Both the position numbers and the translations under genes were made by a program. 64,000 bases of DNA from Penium margaritaceum (taxonomy: Eukaryota > Streptophyta > Zygnematophyceae > Desmidiales > Peniaceae): NCBI GenBank assembly GCA_023375785.1, contig SZWC01001584.1:92789-156788 (forward strand), read 5' to 3'. Shown piece after piece: positions 1-12,559 of this stretch. The notes beneath the pieces are model-generated. The model saw only the letters and a program-made list of their open reading frames with translations. It made no database searches and had not been told where the DNA came from. Position 1 is the stretch's first letter. Each line of letters begins with the position of its first letter.

Positions 1-940
1 GCACCCAGCATGTCACATCAACAACGAGTTGGTCTCTTGTGATTTTTTGGTTGCCTGCAATGTCGCATCTGGCCTCATCGTGGTTAGAACCCCTTTGGAG
101 GCATGTTTACTAGCCACCCAGAGTCCTCTCTCGATGGCCCCCTGGTCCACGCACATTGAAGGCTGCGCTCTTGGATGATACGCAGAGTTGTGACGTGCGT
201 CATCTGGGATGAGCTAAGAGCAACTGAGAGCATGGTATCTAGAAGCTTTTCAATCTTCTGCCTTGGTGGAAGGCCGTACAAGTCTAGTGGGTCTTCCGCA
301 AGAATGTGAAGCCCAATCATTCACTTGATCGCTACAAAGCTCTCTTGACGCCCAATGGATTTTCACAAGTTGAGAAAATNGATACGCAGAGTTGTTACAT
401 CAACAACGAGTTGGTCTCTTGTGATTTTTTGGTTTCCTGCAATGTCGCATCTGGCCTCATCGTGGTTAGAACCCCTTTGGAGGCATGTTTACTAGCCACC
501 CAGAGTCCTCTCTCGATGGCCCCCTGGTCCATGCACATTGAAGGCTGCGCTCTTGGATGATACGCAGAGTTGTTACATCAACAACGAGTTGGTCTCTTGT
601 GATTTTTTGGTTGCCTGCAATGTCGCATCTGGCCTCATCGTGGTTAGAACCCCTTTGGAGGCATGTTTACTAGCCACCCAGAGTCCTCTCTCGATGGCCC
701 CCTGGTCCACGCACATTGAAGGCTGCGCTCTTGGATGATACGTAGAGTTGTTACGTGCTTCATCTGGGATGAGCTAAGAGCAACTGAGAGCATGGTATCT
801 ACAAGCTTTTCAATCTTCTGCCTTGGTGGAAGGCCGTACAAGTCTAGTGGGTCTTCCGCAAGAATGTGAAGCCCAATCATTCACTGGATCGCTAGAAAGC
901 TCTCTTGACGCCCAATGGATTTTCACAAGTTGAGAAAATT
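1..940 (+). repeat. Direct duplications around the single-N joint at 380
   Basis: Bases 1-379 match about 561-940 at a constant 560-bp offset, and the block 381-559 is a further copy of about 560-738 (offset 178). The lone N at 380 sits between them. The copies differ by only a few bases. This may be a tandem rearrangement, but the position of the N makes overlapping contig ends more likely. Confidence 0.75.
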
Positions 941-2206
941 AACTTCACAGCCATCTTCGCACCCGTTGGTTGTGTGATCAGAGCTCATGCTCAGTTTGGG
1001 GTCGTTGCTCAGCACAGATGGGAGTTGTACCAGATGGATGTAGATAATCCGTTCCTCTATGTCTCCATAAAGGATAGGATTTAAATGGTCCAGCGACATA
1101 GCTTTGAAGTCGGTGATGAGGTATGGCACTTGTACAAGGCCTTGTACAGCCTCAAATAGTCATCTCGGTGCTGGAACTAGGAGAAAACCAGCACACTGAC
1201 TCGTGCCAGGTACTTGTAGAGTGATACATATCTGTCCCTCTTCCTCCAAAAGACAGCTGAGTACTCAACTGCCATCCTAGTCTATGGTGATGACCTCCTA
1301 GGCGTGTCTCCTTTGATGGAGGCTGTCAAGGACACCAAAATGGCCCTTCAAGCTACCGACAGGATGAAGGACCTCTAGCCTGCAACTGTGTTCCTCGTGA
1401 TGGAGATTGTGTGTGACTGCCGACGACGGACACTCCTGCTTCATCAGGCACGCTATCCAAGAGTTGTGGAGGAGTGATCCTTCGAACTACTTCGTGTAGT
1501 TTCCATAGTCTCCACACCCATCACACCAAATGGGAAGGATGTCCTGAAGGTAGATGATCCAACGTAGCTAGGGAAGAAAAAGCACGTGACACTATACCTT
1601 TGCCTCATTGGCTCTCTAATGAACTTGGCCACCAGCACTCAGTCCAAAATTGCCTTCACCGTCAACCTCCTCACACAATTTTCAAAGTGTCCTTGGACAA
1701 GAGCCCTTCATGAGGTCTTGCCAGTGGTAGTCGATGGCTACATTAACAATGACTCAGCCTGGAGCCCTGATGGATGCAATACGACTAGCTACGTCTATGT
1801 GCTGGATAGCACTGCTGTGTCATTTTTGCAATGGCAAGCAAGGTTGCATTGCATGTAGCTAGTCACAGGCGGAGCATGCCATTATGGGGGCTTGGGTTGC
1901 TCAACTGGTGTGGCTCCATCACTTGTTGTGTGGGTTGGGTCAGTCGATGTCTTCCATTGTTCAACAATGTGACAACTAGAGTTCCCTTGCCATCTAGATA
2001 ACTTTGGTGTGTTTCATGCACTCACAAAGCATGTTGCAATTGAGCATCACTTTGTGCGTGATATGGTGGAGCGACAGGTGATCTCTGCCATATGGGTTGG
2101 CACGGGCATGCAACGGACTTACCTCCTAACCAGTGTATTACCATGTGGAACGTTCATGGTGGCCATTCAATCTTTCGGGCTTTTCCATTTGCCCGAGGGT
2201 GGCTGA
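1..2206 (+). pseudogene. Element A: decayed copia pol fragment (pre-RT linker, RT, RNase H)
   Basis: This is the remains of a Ty1/copia polyprotein, which would copy element RNA into DNA. The left end lies outside the window. About 300-375 and 860-940 read as the start of an RT domain (SLDRYKA, GFSQVEK). From about 940 the RT continues (FAPVG, QMDVD, CWN). At 1283-1294 the catalytic box reads YGDD where most copia elements have YVDD; both aspartates are kept. RNase H pieces follow at 1586-2206 (GSLMNLAT, VVDGY, KHVAIEHHFVRD). Many stops and at least one frameshift make it non-functional. The segment near 100-170 resembles the pre-RT linkers of D (about 20400) and E (about 47350), so A is probably a cousin of those elements. 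The PPT-like stretch 2291-2304 and the LTR after it fit its 3' end. Confidence 0.8.
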
Positions 2207-2304
2207 GTGAAGTTTGTGTGTGCATGGACTGTTGAGCATCTCATTGTAGAAACCTCTCAGTTTTGCACGCGTGTGGTCATGCGTACCATCGGGTCATGGG
2301 TGAG

Positions 2305-2938
2305 TGTTGTGGTGTGAGTCATTCCCTACAGTATATACAGCTTACATTGACCACTCAGACGTGTACATGCTCTTGCAAGCCTTCGATACGGAGCAAGCTT
2401 TAGGTAGAGCTTCTTTCTGTGGTCTTCCACCAACAAGCAGTTGAAGGAAATCTACCATGGTGTCTCGGGTGCTTGTTGGGACCTTCTGCGCTTTTCTTGC
2501 ATCCTTTATGGTTTTCTCTCAGTGGACTGACCATGGGACCAATTCGCATGTCTTTGCACTATGTCCACTGATCGATACCAGACCTCTGCGATTGACTATT
2601 CATGACTTTCAGCTCAAGATTTTGCACCTGTAGGTTCAGACAATGTACCATGTGGATGTTTGTGCACAGGGTTACGACCAAACCCATGGTTTTGGGCCGG
2701 TCTTAAGACAAACTGACATTGTTGTGTGCGTCACCCGTCATGTGTTACGGCAAGTATTCATGTTGTGTGCTTGTCATATCTGTCTTCAAAGCCATTGAAT
2801 CTTACGAGACTCTACGTGTCTCCTCTAGCAAAATCCTTCCTGTTCTCGCACCTGCCTAACATGCCAGTGCGTTAGTTGAAAAGACTCCATTGTCACGTCA
2901 GCGACTGCAATGATAGGAAGCTTCTAGGCACTTTCTCA
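2305..2938 (+). repeat. LTR, probable 3' LTR of element A
   Basis: It starts TGTTGTGG directly after a purine-rich tract (2291-2304) that resembles the PPT before other LTRs here. It ends TTTCTCA. It aligns along its length with 2953-3561, with clear but substantial divergence, so the two are homologous LTRs of one family. Positions shared by both include the block around 2525-2600 and the ends. Confidence 0.65.
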
Positions 2939-2952
2939 AGGTCATGGGGGAG

Positions 2953-3561
2953 TGTAATGGTGTGTGTTATCCCCACTCAGGTGTGTCCATGCTTATGTAG
3001 ATCCTTGATGTGGAGCCAGCTCACGCCGAAGCGTCACCGTGTGGTGCTCCACTTACCAGCAGTTGCATGGCAGCTACCGCGACGTCCGGGAGGCTTGCCG
3101 GGGCATTCTATAACTTTTTTGCATACTATAACTTTCTCGGTGGACTGACGGTGGGCCCGCTTTGCATTTTTTTCACTGTGTGTCCATTGATTGATGCCAG
3201 ACCTGTGTGTGTGCGTAGTCATAGCGTGTTGCTTGAGATTCTGCATCTCTAGGTCCAGACGGCGTTGTGTCTGTATGCATGCGCACTAAGTTACTGCCAA
3301 AAAACTAAGGTTAGGTTTCCGTCAAACTAACCTTGCCGCGTGCGTCACCTGCCATGTTTTGTAGCTGATAATAATGTTGTGAGCTTGTCAGCTGCCATGC
3401 CTCTTTGCATGTAAAATCTCTTGAAGTTTGTGAGACTACGCGTGTCTTCCCTAGCCAAACCCTTGTTCTTGCAACCACCTTGCTTGCTAGTGCATCAGCT
3501 GACTGGACACTCGTGCTGTGTGAATGAAAACAGTGCAGTGAAGCTTCTAGGAAATTTCTCA
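2953..3561 (+). repeat. Second LTR of the same family, in tandem
   Basis: It is preceded by the polypurine tract GTCATGGGGGAG (2941-2952) and starts TGTAATGG. It ends TTTCTCA like the copy at 2305-2938. The two LTRs are separated by only 14 bp, which consist of the PPT itself. Confidence 0.65.
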
Positions 3562-3763
3562 AGGTTCTTTCCATCTTACTTGTGCATGTGCCAGTTTCCT
3601 CAACCACGGCTCTTGTGAGGGTATCCCACACATGCTTTAACATTGGTTACATTGATAGTGCACTGCTACATGAAAGGAAGTTACTCTGCATCTCCTCCAC
3701 ATATTGGCTCTGTGACAGTGTTTGTCCCCAAGCTATGATAATGTCACCCAATGACACCAGCAT
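3562..3763. other. Short non-LTR stretch between element A and element B
   Basis: No gene is recognised here. The last five bases, AGCAT (3759-3763), are the left target-site duplication of element B, repeated exactly at 50669-50673. Confidence 0.5.
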
Positions 3764-4377
3764 TGTTGAAGTTCGTTGGCCACTCACAACTCTATGCCCT
3801 CTTGTCTCCCACACTTTGCACACACATGTACAGATTAAATGACAATGGCCTTACCTGGGGAAGCGTCATGCGTGCACACCTTGACTGAAGCCTCTGACGT
3901 CATCAAGCTGCTGCTGGACCCACGAGTACCCTTTGGCACATACATGGCCATTGCATGACTTTCTATGATACTGTGATGCGGTAGATGCTAGGGTGCTTAC
4001 ATTCTCACTGTCGTGCCCTGCATCATGCTTCTCTTGCCTTAGTGTTTTGGGGGAGCTGCATGTTTCCAGGGTGCTGATCCTTAGAGGGCCACCGTGCATG
4101 TTTTGGCTGTGCACTGGTGAGTAGCCGCCCTTGATTCATTCCGAGTGGTCCGGCTCGATCCCCGAGGTGGCCGCACTTGCCCACCCGAGCGCGATACTCG
4201 GTGTGGGTGTCTGCTCACCAGCGCTTAGTTTTTCTAACTCCCTCTCACTCCCTTATGTCTTGGTTTGAGTGCAAGTTCTAAGGCAAGTGTTTACCGCATC
4301 CATGGCATGTCTTGCGCTCCATTGCTCTCACTCGCCCAGTCTCACACAGCTCATCCAGGAAACTACCTAGCAACTTT
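3764..4377 (+). repeat. Element B 5' LTR
   Basis: It begins TGTTGAAG and matches 11466-12012 plus 50597-50668. Its end abuts the primer-binding site. The right-hand LTR copy ends CAATTCCA where this copy has CAACTTT, so one base has probably been lost at this boundary. Confidence 0.82.
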
Positions 4378-4389
4378 TGGTATCAAAGC
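4378..4389 (+). promoter_or_regulatory. Element B primer-binding site (tRNA-iMet type)
   Basis: TGGTATCAAAGC directly after the 5' LTR. TGGTATCAGAGC is the usual primer site of many plant-type copia elements, complementary to the 3' end of initiator tRNA-Met. This copy differs by one base. Confidence 0.8.
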
Positions 4390-4707
4390 AGCAAGAGCGT
4401 GCTCTTGCAACTCTCCGATTCTGAGCATGTGGAAGCATTGTTGCAGAACCCGTGTCTCCAACGATCTCGCGGCTTTCTCACCGACGCCCACCGCTGCTAT
4501 CTATGGCAGCCTCAGCAATGTGCGACAGTGGCAGTCTCACCACCCACTGCCTCTCGACAGCGCACTTCTATGGCCCTGGTCATCTCTCCATCTTCGGAGC
4601 ACCCTAGTGGAGCACACCCGTGCCCATCCTGCATCGGCCAATGCCTATCTCACGGGCCATTGCCACCATGGTCTCCCGTGAGACAGTGCTCTCTATAGCA
4701 GTCTTCA

Positions 4708-5930
4708 GTGTTGGGGTCGGTACCTAAGCAACAGTGCAGCTACTCCACTTTCCCTTATCTCTCGTCTTCCGCACGCTGTAGCCCCTCTCCATCCCGCACC
4801 TCGGTGTGGATCAGTATCAGGACTCTCTACGGTCCGCATCCACTCTTCGTGCTGCTCTCTTGCAACAATCAGTACCCCGTACCATCATCGTGCTACTCTA
4901 ATCTCACGTGGTACCTCGTCTGCCCGAGTACACAATGTGGTGCTCTCACCGCGCTCACCCCTCTCGGCTGCCCCAGCAGCCCTAACTCTATCACCCTGGA
5001 TTCTCCGCCCCTCGACGGTCCACCCGACAAGGAGCTCAACTCCCCATGCACAGCAGCCCTAACTCTATCACCCTGGATTCTCCGCCCCTCAACGGTCCAC
5101 CCGACAAGGAGCTCAACTCCCCATGCACAGCAACCCAGTACGCAGATTGGAAGTGGGAGGACCCAAGTGTCTTTGACGAACCTCCCCCCAATGATGAGGA
5201 CGCCCCACTATGGTTCCGTATGCTGGATAGCTCGTACTGGCGGGAAGAGCTTGTGGCGGAAAATGAGCACAAACGTGAGGAGCGTGAGGCGGACATAGAC
5301 CCAGAAGTCTACACGACGGACGACCTGCCTCCGTCGCCACCTCAGTCTCCAAGGATGTAACCTCCCCGTGACTCTCCGTCATCCAACCCCTCATCAGCAG
5401 CTGCACCTTCCCCTACCCCATCTCCTACAACGGCTGTAGCACCTGGACCATCAACAGCACCTGAGGTGCCCGGTGTTATCCCTGTTCTTCCCGTCCACAC
5501 CGACACTAGTGGCTTGGCTAGAGCTATTCTTGACGCTTCTGCTGGTACCACTGCCACTTTCGCAGCAACAGCCAGAGCTTGCCGAGTCCCAACACAGACA
5601 GCAGTTGGACGTGCATCTGAGGCCTACACACACGCTACTACATCACTTACCCTTCTTGCTACCGCCGCTATGAACATCACCATACAGGTGACAGCATCAG
5701 CAACCTCTGTCCCCACAGCAGCTTCCTCTACAGCAGACGCGACATCCAGTGGTGTCGGCTCCATCCGTGCATCCACCGCTGCAACACTACTGACTCCCAA
5801 CTGTGTTCCCCTTGAGATCGCGCCGCACGTCACCACAAGTGTTCTCGTCGCATCGGCGTCGGCCGCCGTTGCAGCGCCACGGTCACAAAGCTCCTGTACC
5901 TCACTGTGGCAGTCGCTGTGTGGGTGGTAG
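4708..5930 (+). pseudogene. Unrecognised pre-gag ORF in element B leader
   Basis: Between the primer site and gag lies an unusually long open stretch. It is open in one frame from 4708 to about 5050. Then, after a 77-bp tandem duplication (unit at 4974 repeated at 5051) that shifts the frame, it is open from 5046 to 5930 with a single TAA at 5358-5360. The middle part, about 5140-5360, encodes an acidic, Trp/Glu/Pro-rich segment (motifs DWKWEDPSVF, EHKREEREADIDPE, PPSPPQSP). It is followed by a long Ala/Thr/Ser-rich segment. I do not recognise a domain. If the duplication is recent, the reading frame was once continuous. It could be a leader protein, an N-terminal extension of Gag, or captured host sequence. 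I cannot decide between these. Confidence 0.4.
4974..5127 (+). repeat. 77-bp tandem duplication
   Basis: Two adjacent copies start with CAGCAGCCCTAACTC at 4974 and 5051 and differ at about one base. 77 is not a multiple of three, so the copy breaks the pre-gag frame. Confidence 0.85.
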
Positions 5931-6091
5931 TTCTCTTCTCCTCCGCCGCCGCCGTGGTACCACCTCTCTTGACCCTGCTGCCATGCCACTAGCTAGGTGA
6001 GCTCTGCATCACACTCCATCTTAGTGCATTTCACTCTCTCTCATTTCTGGGGCCTCCCTCTTTCTTATATTCATACCTCTCTCTTATCATC

Positions 6092-9000
6092 ATGCCAAGA
6101 CCAGAGGAGACGATAGAGGCACTCTAGGCAGCTCTTAGTTAGGCACAGGCAGAACGTCATAAGGCTGAAGATAAGCTGCAGCAGGGCCGTGAGGCTCAGT
6201 AGGAGCTAGCTGCTGCTGTCTCTTCCCTTGTCATTGATCGTCTTCGTGCCATCCCAGATCCTGTTGTTGTCCTTCTCGTCGAAGAGACAACGTCCACTGA
6301 TTCCTCTGTCCCTGCCAGTGGTGGTGCTTCCAACTCCTTCTCTCCCTCTCTCAGAGCAGTGGCCCTTGCACGCGCTCTTCTCCCAGCCATGCAGCATAAC
6401 TTCGAGATGTCACCAACCCCTTGCACCTCCAGACTTACCTTTACCTCTTGAGAGACGCGCTTCAGTGCGTGGGCCCAGGGTGAGTTGCTTTGGGAATACT
6501 ACTCTCCTACCAAACCACCATTTGTCCCTCAGCCCGCTGAGGCCGCCCGTGCTATGGCGGCGCTCATCAACGCCTGCCCTGAGAGCCTACTTGATGATAT
6601 TGGTGCATACAATGCAGATCCCATGCGTGGCATCCCTACTGACCCCGTTGGTGCCTACGCTCTCATCCGCCGGCAGAAAACGGTGACTGGGCATGCTGCT
6701 CAAAGCGCCCTCATTTTTCAGTTCAACACTCTGCACATGCGGGCGGACGAGACTGCAGATGAATATTGGGTGCGCAGCCTGCGCTTCCTACGTGATCTTG
6801 GCAGGGTTTCCCCCGGTCCTCTCTCTGCCTGCCTCTCTATTGTTGCTGGCCTCATTCCTGAGATGTCTGATCTCTACCTCCACGTCTCTCAGGCAAAACT
6901 GGAGTGGCTTGCTGCTGCTCTGGTTTTTGCGGACTCTCCGCCAGGGATTGGTCCCCTCAACAGCTTCACTGCCTCTCGTCTCACCGATTGGTGGAACGCC
7001 CTGGACAACAAGTGCATGCATCGTGCTGCGCTCTCTGTAGTCACCTCCTCATCCTCCTCACCAGCAGCCACAATCTCATCCTGCACCTCATCTTCTACGG
7101 CTGCTCACCCCACTACACATTCCTCTCGTGGGGGGGGTGGCGGCTCTGGCCGTGGGGGTGGCCGTGGGGATAAGGGTCGTGGGGGTGGCCGTGGTGGCAA
7201 GAATACACTTCCCATCACCAGCGACGTCATCTGCTGGAACTGTGGCGCTACTGGGCACTCTGCGCCCAAATGCTCGGCTCCTCGTGATGATGCACGTCTT
7301 GCCTCTATGCGCGCCCAGTAGGCCCGCACCGGTGTGACTGCTTCCTCTGCTGCTGAAGCCGTGACTGTTGTATTGTCCTCATCCTCATCCTCTGCTTCCG
7401 CTCTCTCCACCACGCTTGCCCCCCTTCAGCCGTCACAGCCTCCAGCCAGCCCTTGGAGTTAGATACCGTCTCTGTCTAGACCTCCCTACTATGGTCCCCC
7501 GTCCTCTCGCTGCCCCGGGCTTCCCTGGGCTCATCACAATGGCCATTTCTTTGACCGCTCGTCCGACCACTCCTCAAACCGCTCTTCAGACCGCCGTGAC
7601 GAGGAGCGCACCCTCGAGCGTCGGCTGGCAGAACTTCTTCACCTTCGTTCTCAGGGAGATAAGAGTGTGAGTGGCCAGTCCCATGCATCCGTCTGTGAGT
7701 CTAACGCCACTCTTCGTGGTTCTGCGTCTGGTAGTGTCCAGGGGGTGTTGCTAGATGATCGTGACTGGATTGAGGAGTGGTAGTCTCATACGTTCCCTAC
7801 TCATCTTGGTGGTTCTTCTCCCCTCTCCTCTCGTGGTACCGTTGCTGTCTGTCTCGTTCTACCAACCACTCGTGCATCCCCACGTCTTTGGATCATTGAC
7901 TCTGGGGCCACGCATCACATGACCTTCTGTTGGTTGTCGTTCATGTCTCTTGGGCGGTTGGGTCCGTCCGTTCTGTTTGCACTGGCTTCAGCCAGCTTCT
8001 CCCAGTCCAGAGTGTTGATGTCATTCACTTTCTTGGCCCGGGGGGCATTGTCTACTTGCCCGATGTGCTCTTTGTGCCCAAAATCGAAGTCAGCCTCCTC
8101 TCTGTCACCACCCTTGACAACCAGGGCATGGACTTCTCGTCCAGCCGTGGCTTCACATCCATCTCTCTTTTCTCAACTGGTCGTGTTGTCCTTCGTGGTG
8201 TGCGCTGTGATCGTTTCTTTCATCTGTCCCTCACGTTGCCTTCGTCTTTTGTTACATCTGCTCTCGTTCATGTTGCCTCATCTTTATCTCCACCAGATAC
8301 TGATCTGCTGTACCGTCGCCTCTGCCACATTCACACTGCAACCATCCAGCACCTTCTCCGCCTTTGGCCTACCTACGGCCTTGACCCTGCCACGTTTGCA
8401 CCTCCCTGCACCTCCACCTGTCTGGACAGTGCTAATGGCAAAGTGCACTGCTCCCCGTTCTCCACTGTTGAGTCTACCACGTCCCATCCTCTTGACCTTG
8501 TCCACGCTAATGTCTTCATTCCCTCACCCCAGGACTTACTTGGTGTCCTCAACCGCTATGTTCTGTGCTTGACTGACGACTTCTCACGCTACCGCTAGGT
8601 CTTCCCCCTTAGCCATAAAAGTGATGTCACTGACGTTCTTGAGTCCTCGCTTCCGCAAGCCGAACGTGCCTGTCTCTGGCCATTGCGGGTTTTTTGCAGC
8701 TACCGTGGCGGTGAGTTCTTTGGTCCTTCCTCTCGCTTTGTTGAATCTCATGGTGTTCAACTAGAATCCTCTACCCCTTACACCCCACAACAGATTGGTG
8801 TGTCCGAGCGTTGGAACCGCACACTTGCTGATGGTGTCCGCTCTCTTCTCTTTGCCTCTGGACAATCCCCATTGTTTTTCTTTGCGGCCATGTCATACAT
8901 GACTTGGGTCTAGAATTGCGTTCCTCACAGCCCTCTCCCCCATTCTGTCATGCCATTTGAACGATGGACGGGCCGGCGTGCTGACCTCCGCCTTGCTCAT

Positions 9001-11393
9001 GTCTGGGGGTGCCTTGCCTCAGTGTGGATCCCCACGGACCAATGGGATGGTAAGCCGTCCCCCCGTGGTCGCTTATGCATCTTTTTTAGCGTCTCCCCAT
9101 TCTCCAAAGCGTGGCACTTCTGGGATCCCTCACGTTGTTGTGTCATTGAGTCTCGCGACGCGCTCTTCTTTGAACACCTGTTTGAGAGCGATGCTCCCCG
9201 CTTCAATGGGTCTCTCTCTCTCCGTCCTCTTGGGGTGGGGATGGTCATCTTCCCTCTGGGCCTTCTTTTCTTGCCTCTTGCCGTCCCTCGATACCCGATG
9301 TCTCTCTTGAGCCCCTGAGCTCCTCTTCCTCCTTGGGCTCTCTTTCCTCATCCTCCACTGCTCCCTTGGACTCCCATCTGCCCGTACAGTCCCCTGTCTC
9401 TTCTGACTTTGTCTCTCCTGAGCCCTCTACATCTTCCTCTGCTTGTGAACCTGGTGCCACATCTGCGTTGCCTCCTGCTCTCTCTGAGCCCGCTGACTCT
9501 CCCTCTCCTCCTGTACACCCGAGTCCTACTGTCCCCTCTTCTGCAGCGTGTGTCCCGTCTATCTCACCAGTCTCACCCTACACTCGCGGTAGTCGTCTCC
9601 GGGCACTTCCATCTCTATCACATCTTGTTGTCTCTGGTACCCCTGGTCTCGGGTGCTCTTGGACTTCTACCTCTGCACTATCTCTGGCTGCCTCTGTCAT
9701 GCACCCGAGCACAGCACTTGGCTACTCTCTCATTGAACAAGAGTTTCACTTAGCTATCACCTTGTCCGTAGCTTGGTATGTTGCCTCGTGCTTTGCCATT
9801 GCTGGCCACGCTTCTCTTCCTCTCGAATTGTTGATTGTGCAGGCAGCCCACACGGCCTCTAATTCGCCCTTATAGGTGCAGGCCATAAAAGCCGAGCTCG
9901 ACGCACTGTCAGAGTATGGTGTGTACGGGCTCATAGACCTCCCAAAGGGCTGCAAGGCGGTTGCAGCCAAGTGGATGTACCATCGCAAACTGAAACCTGA
10001 CAACACCGTGGAACGGTACAAGGCTCGCCTCACTACCAAGAGATTCTCTCAAATCCCTGGTATTGACTTTGATGAGACTTTTTTCCCAGTCGGCCGCTAC
10101 ACTACAGCTCGGGCTCTTCTTAGCCTAGTTGCTCAGCATGACTGGGCGCTTGAGCAGATGGATGTGAAAAAAGCCTCTCTCCATGGTAAGTTGGACGAAG
10201 ATATTTACATGGTGCAGCCGCCTGGCTTCTGTGATGGAACAAGCCGAGTGTGGCATCTGCGCAAGGCTCTTTATGGCCTGAGGTATTCCCCACGCTACTA
10301 GAACCAAGAAATCACCGCTACCCTCAAAAGGAGAGGCTTCCAACAAAGTACTGGAGAACCTGCTTCATTCCTCAGTGCTCTCACCAAACCACTCGTCGCC
10401 ATCCTTGTCTATGTGGATGATCTGCTCATTGCCTCCCCTGATGCCGCATCTGTTGCAGCTGCAAATTCCCTGCTTCAAGTAGCATACAAGATGAAGGAAC
10501 TTGGTCCGGCTCGTGTCTTTCTGGGCATGGAGTTGGAGCGAGACCGTGGACGTCGTACCTTGTACGTTCACCAGACTGCATGTGTGTGCAGCTTGGGGGA
10601 GAACTTAAGACCGCTTCTCACAGCGGTCCCCACAGCGTCCACACCCAGGACGCCCGTTGGCTACTCCCTACTGAAGACTTTGGAATTGTCAAAGTTGGGG
10701 AAGACGGTTGATGTGACCGACTACCTCTGGGTCATTGGATCTCTGATGTACCTTGCCACGACCACGCGTGCTGATGTGGCGTTTGCCGTGAACTTCTTGT
10801 CCCAGTTCTCCCAGTGTCCCCGTGAGCGCCATCTTGAGACAACATTGCGGGTAGTGCGCTACGCCCTATCCACCCCTCGTGTCAAACTGTACTTTTTTGC
10901 GCAACCCTCGGTCGTGATGGACGGTTTTACAGATAGTGACTTGGCACATGATTCTGACACACGCAGTCAAACAGGATACATCTTCTTGGTTGGTGGAACT
11001 GCACTCTCTTGGGAAAGTGGCAAACAAGGGTGTGTTAGTCGCAGCACCGCTGGGGCTCAGTATGTCGCTCTTAGTGCAGGCACGCGTGAGGCTGTCTGGC
11101 TGTGTCGTCTGCTGCAATAGTTACTTGTTCCCATCCATTGCATCACTCTGTGCTATGACAACCAAAGCACAAAAGCTATTGTCGAAAACAGTGGCATGCA
11201 TCACTCACGCACAAAACATATCAATATGGATCACCATTTTGTTCCTGAGTGCATCGCTGCTGGCATTGTCCAGGTTGCTTGGGTGGATACACGATCTCAG
11301 AGAGCTGGCTTTCTAACTAAGGCCCTCAGTCAAAATGTCTTCAAAAGTGTTGTTCACTATGTTGGCCTCATCTGTCCGCATGACCCAGGTTGA
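6092..11393 (+). pseudogene. Element B gag-pol polyprotein (inactive)
   Basis: Copia polyprotein. Gag probably starts at the ATG at 6092. The helical Gag core is seen at 6465-6500 (AWAQGE..WEYY) and a canonical CX2CX4HX4C zinc knuckle at 7232-7273. The protease box DSGATHHM is at about 7898. A frameshift follows near 7925. The integrase region (about 8290-9200) has lost two catalytic acids: the first reads HANV instead of HSDV, and the second reads CSYRGGEF instead of the usual SDRGGEF. RT (9876-10500) keeps YVDD at 10410-10421, and RNase H runs to 11393. Stops occur at 6125, 6140, 6200, 6449, 7319, 7460, 7781, 8596, 8911, 9873, 10299 and 11118. By comparison with the other copies, eight replace Gln and four replace Trp. 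A second frameshift lies near 9320. Confidence 0.85.
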
Positions 11394-11451
11394 TTTCCTA
11401 TGGTGCACCTCTGGTTACCTCCTATTGTGTATGTGTAGGTTGCTTGCCTGC

Positions 11452-11465
11452 GGGTCATGGAGGAG
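11452..11465 (+). promoter_or_regulatory. Element B polypurine tract
   Basis: GGGTCATGGAGGAG lies immediately before the 3' LTR start at 11466. It would prime plus-strand DNA synthesis. The same TCATGGGGGAG-type tract precedes the 3' LTRs of A, D, E, F1, F2 and H. Confidence 0.75.
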
Positions 11466-12012
11466 TGTTGAAGTTCGTTGGGAACTCACAACTCTATGCC
11501 CTCTTGTCTGCCACACTTTGCACACACATGTACATGTCAAATGACAATGGCCTTACCTGGGGAAGCGTCATGCGTGAACACCTTGACTAGACCTCTTAAG
11601 TCATCAAGCTGCTGCTGGACCCACGAGTTCCCTTTGGCACATACATGGCCATTGCATGACAATCTATGATATTGTGATGCGGTAGATGCTAGGGCTCGCA
11701 CATTCTCACTGACGTGCCCTGCATCATGCTTCTCTTGCCTTAGTGTTTTGGGGGAGCTGCATATTTCTCGGGTGCTGATCCTTTGGGGCCCACCGTGCAT
11801 GTTTTGGCTGTGCACTGGTGAGTAGCCGTCCTCGGTTTATTCTAAGTGGTCGGGCTGGACTCCCAGGGTGGCGGTGCTCGCCCACCCGAGAGTGATGCTC
11901 GATGTGGGTACGTGCTCACCGGCACTTAGTTTTTCTAGCTCCCTCTCACTCCCTTATGTTTTGGTTTGAGTACAAATTCTAAGGCAAGTATTGACCGCAT
12001 CCATGGCGTGTT
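11466..12012 (+). repeat. Element B 3' LTR, left part
   Basis: It aligns with 3764-4310. It stops in the middle of the LTR at GTGTT (12008-12012), where element D is inserted. Confidence 0.88.
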
Positions 12013-12387
12013 TGAGGAGAAGCGTGGAAGCTTCCTAGCGGCACAGTCGCTGACTAGGCGCTGGAAGCTTCCTAGCGCCAGGTCAGACAATAACGACAGT
12101 CACAAGTCGTACACACAACGGCAAGGGTCTGGCTAGGATACACAAGGCAAAGTGTCATAATGCCTCAATAGCATTTGCAGAGAGAAATGACAAATGATAG
12201 GTCCATGGCATAAGTACCTACCGTGGCGTACAGTGGGTGTCGTACACGGCAGCACAAGATCTGTCCTAAAACCAGCCCAAAACCACTGTTTTGGCCGTAA
12301 CTCAGCACAGACATCTCAGAACGCTACTCCATCTGAACCTGGACGTGCAAAATCACAAGCCAAACGCAATGACTCGTCACATGCATG
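12013..12387 (-). repeat. Element D 3' LTR, distal part
   Basis: It matches 41423-41613 plus 50140-50320 (shared TGGAAGCTTCCTAGCG and the block CAGCACAAGATCTGTCCTAA). Its last five bases, GCATG (12383-12387), are the left target duplication of element C. Confidence 0.8.
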
Positions 12388-12559
12388 TGTTGAAATAGTG
12401 TGGACCTTGTCCACTGCCTAGCTGGCTAGCCACACATATAGACAAGGCATGCACTACTCTATGGAGTACATCCCCTTGGTCTGTTCTGACATGGGCAAGG
12501 AATGCACTGCCCATAATGGGTATCTCCCCTGTGGCTCATCATAGGAACCATACCTTTTT

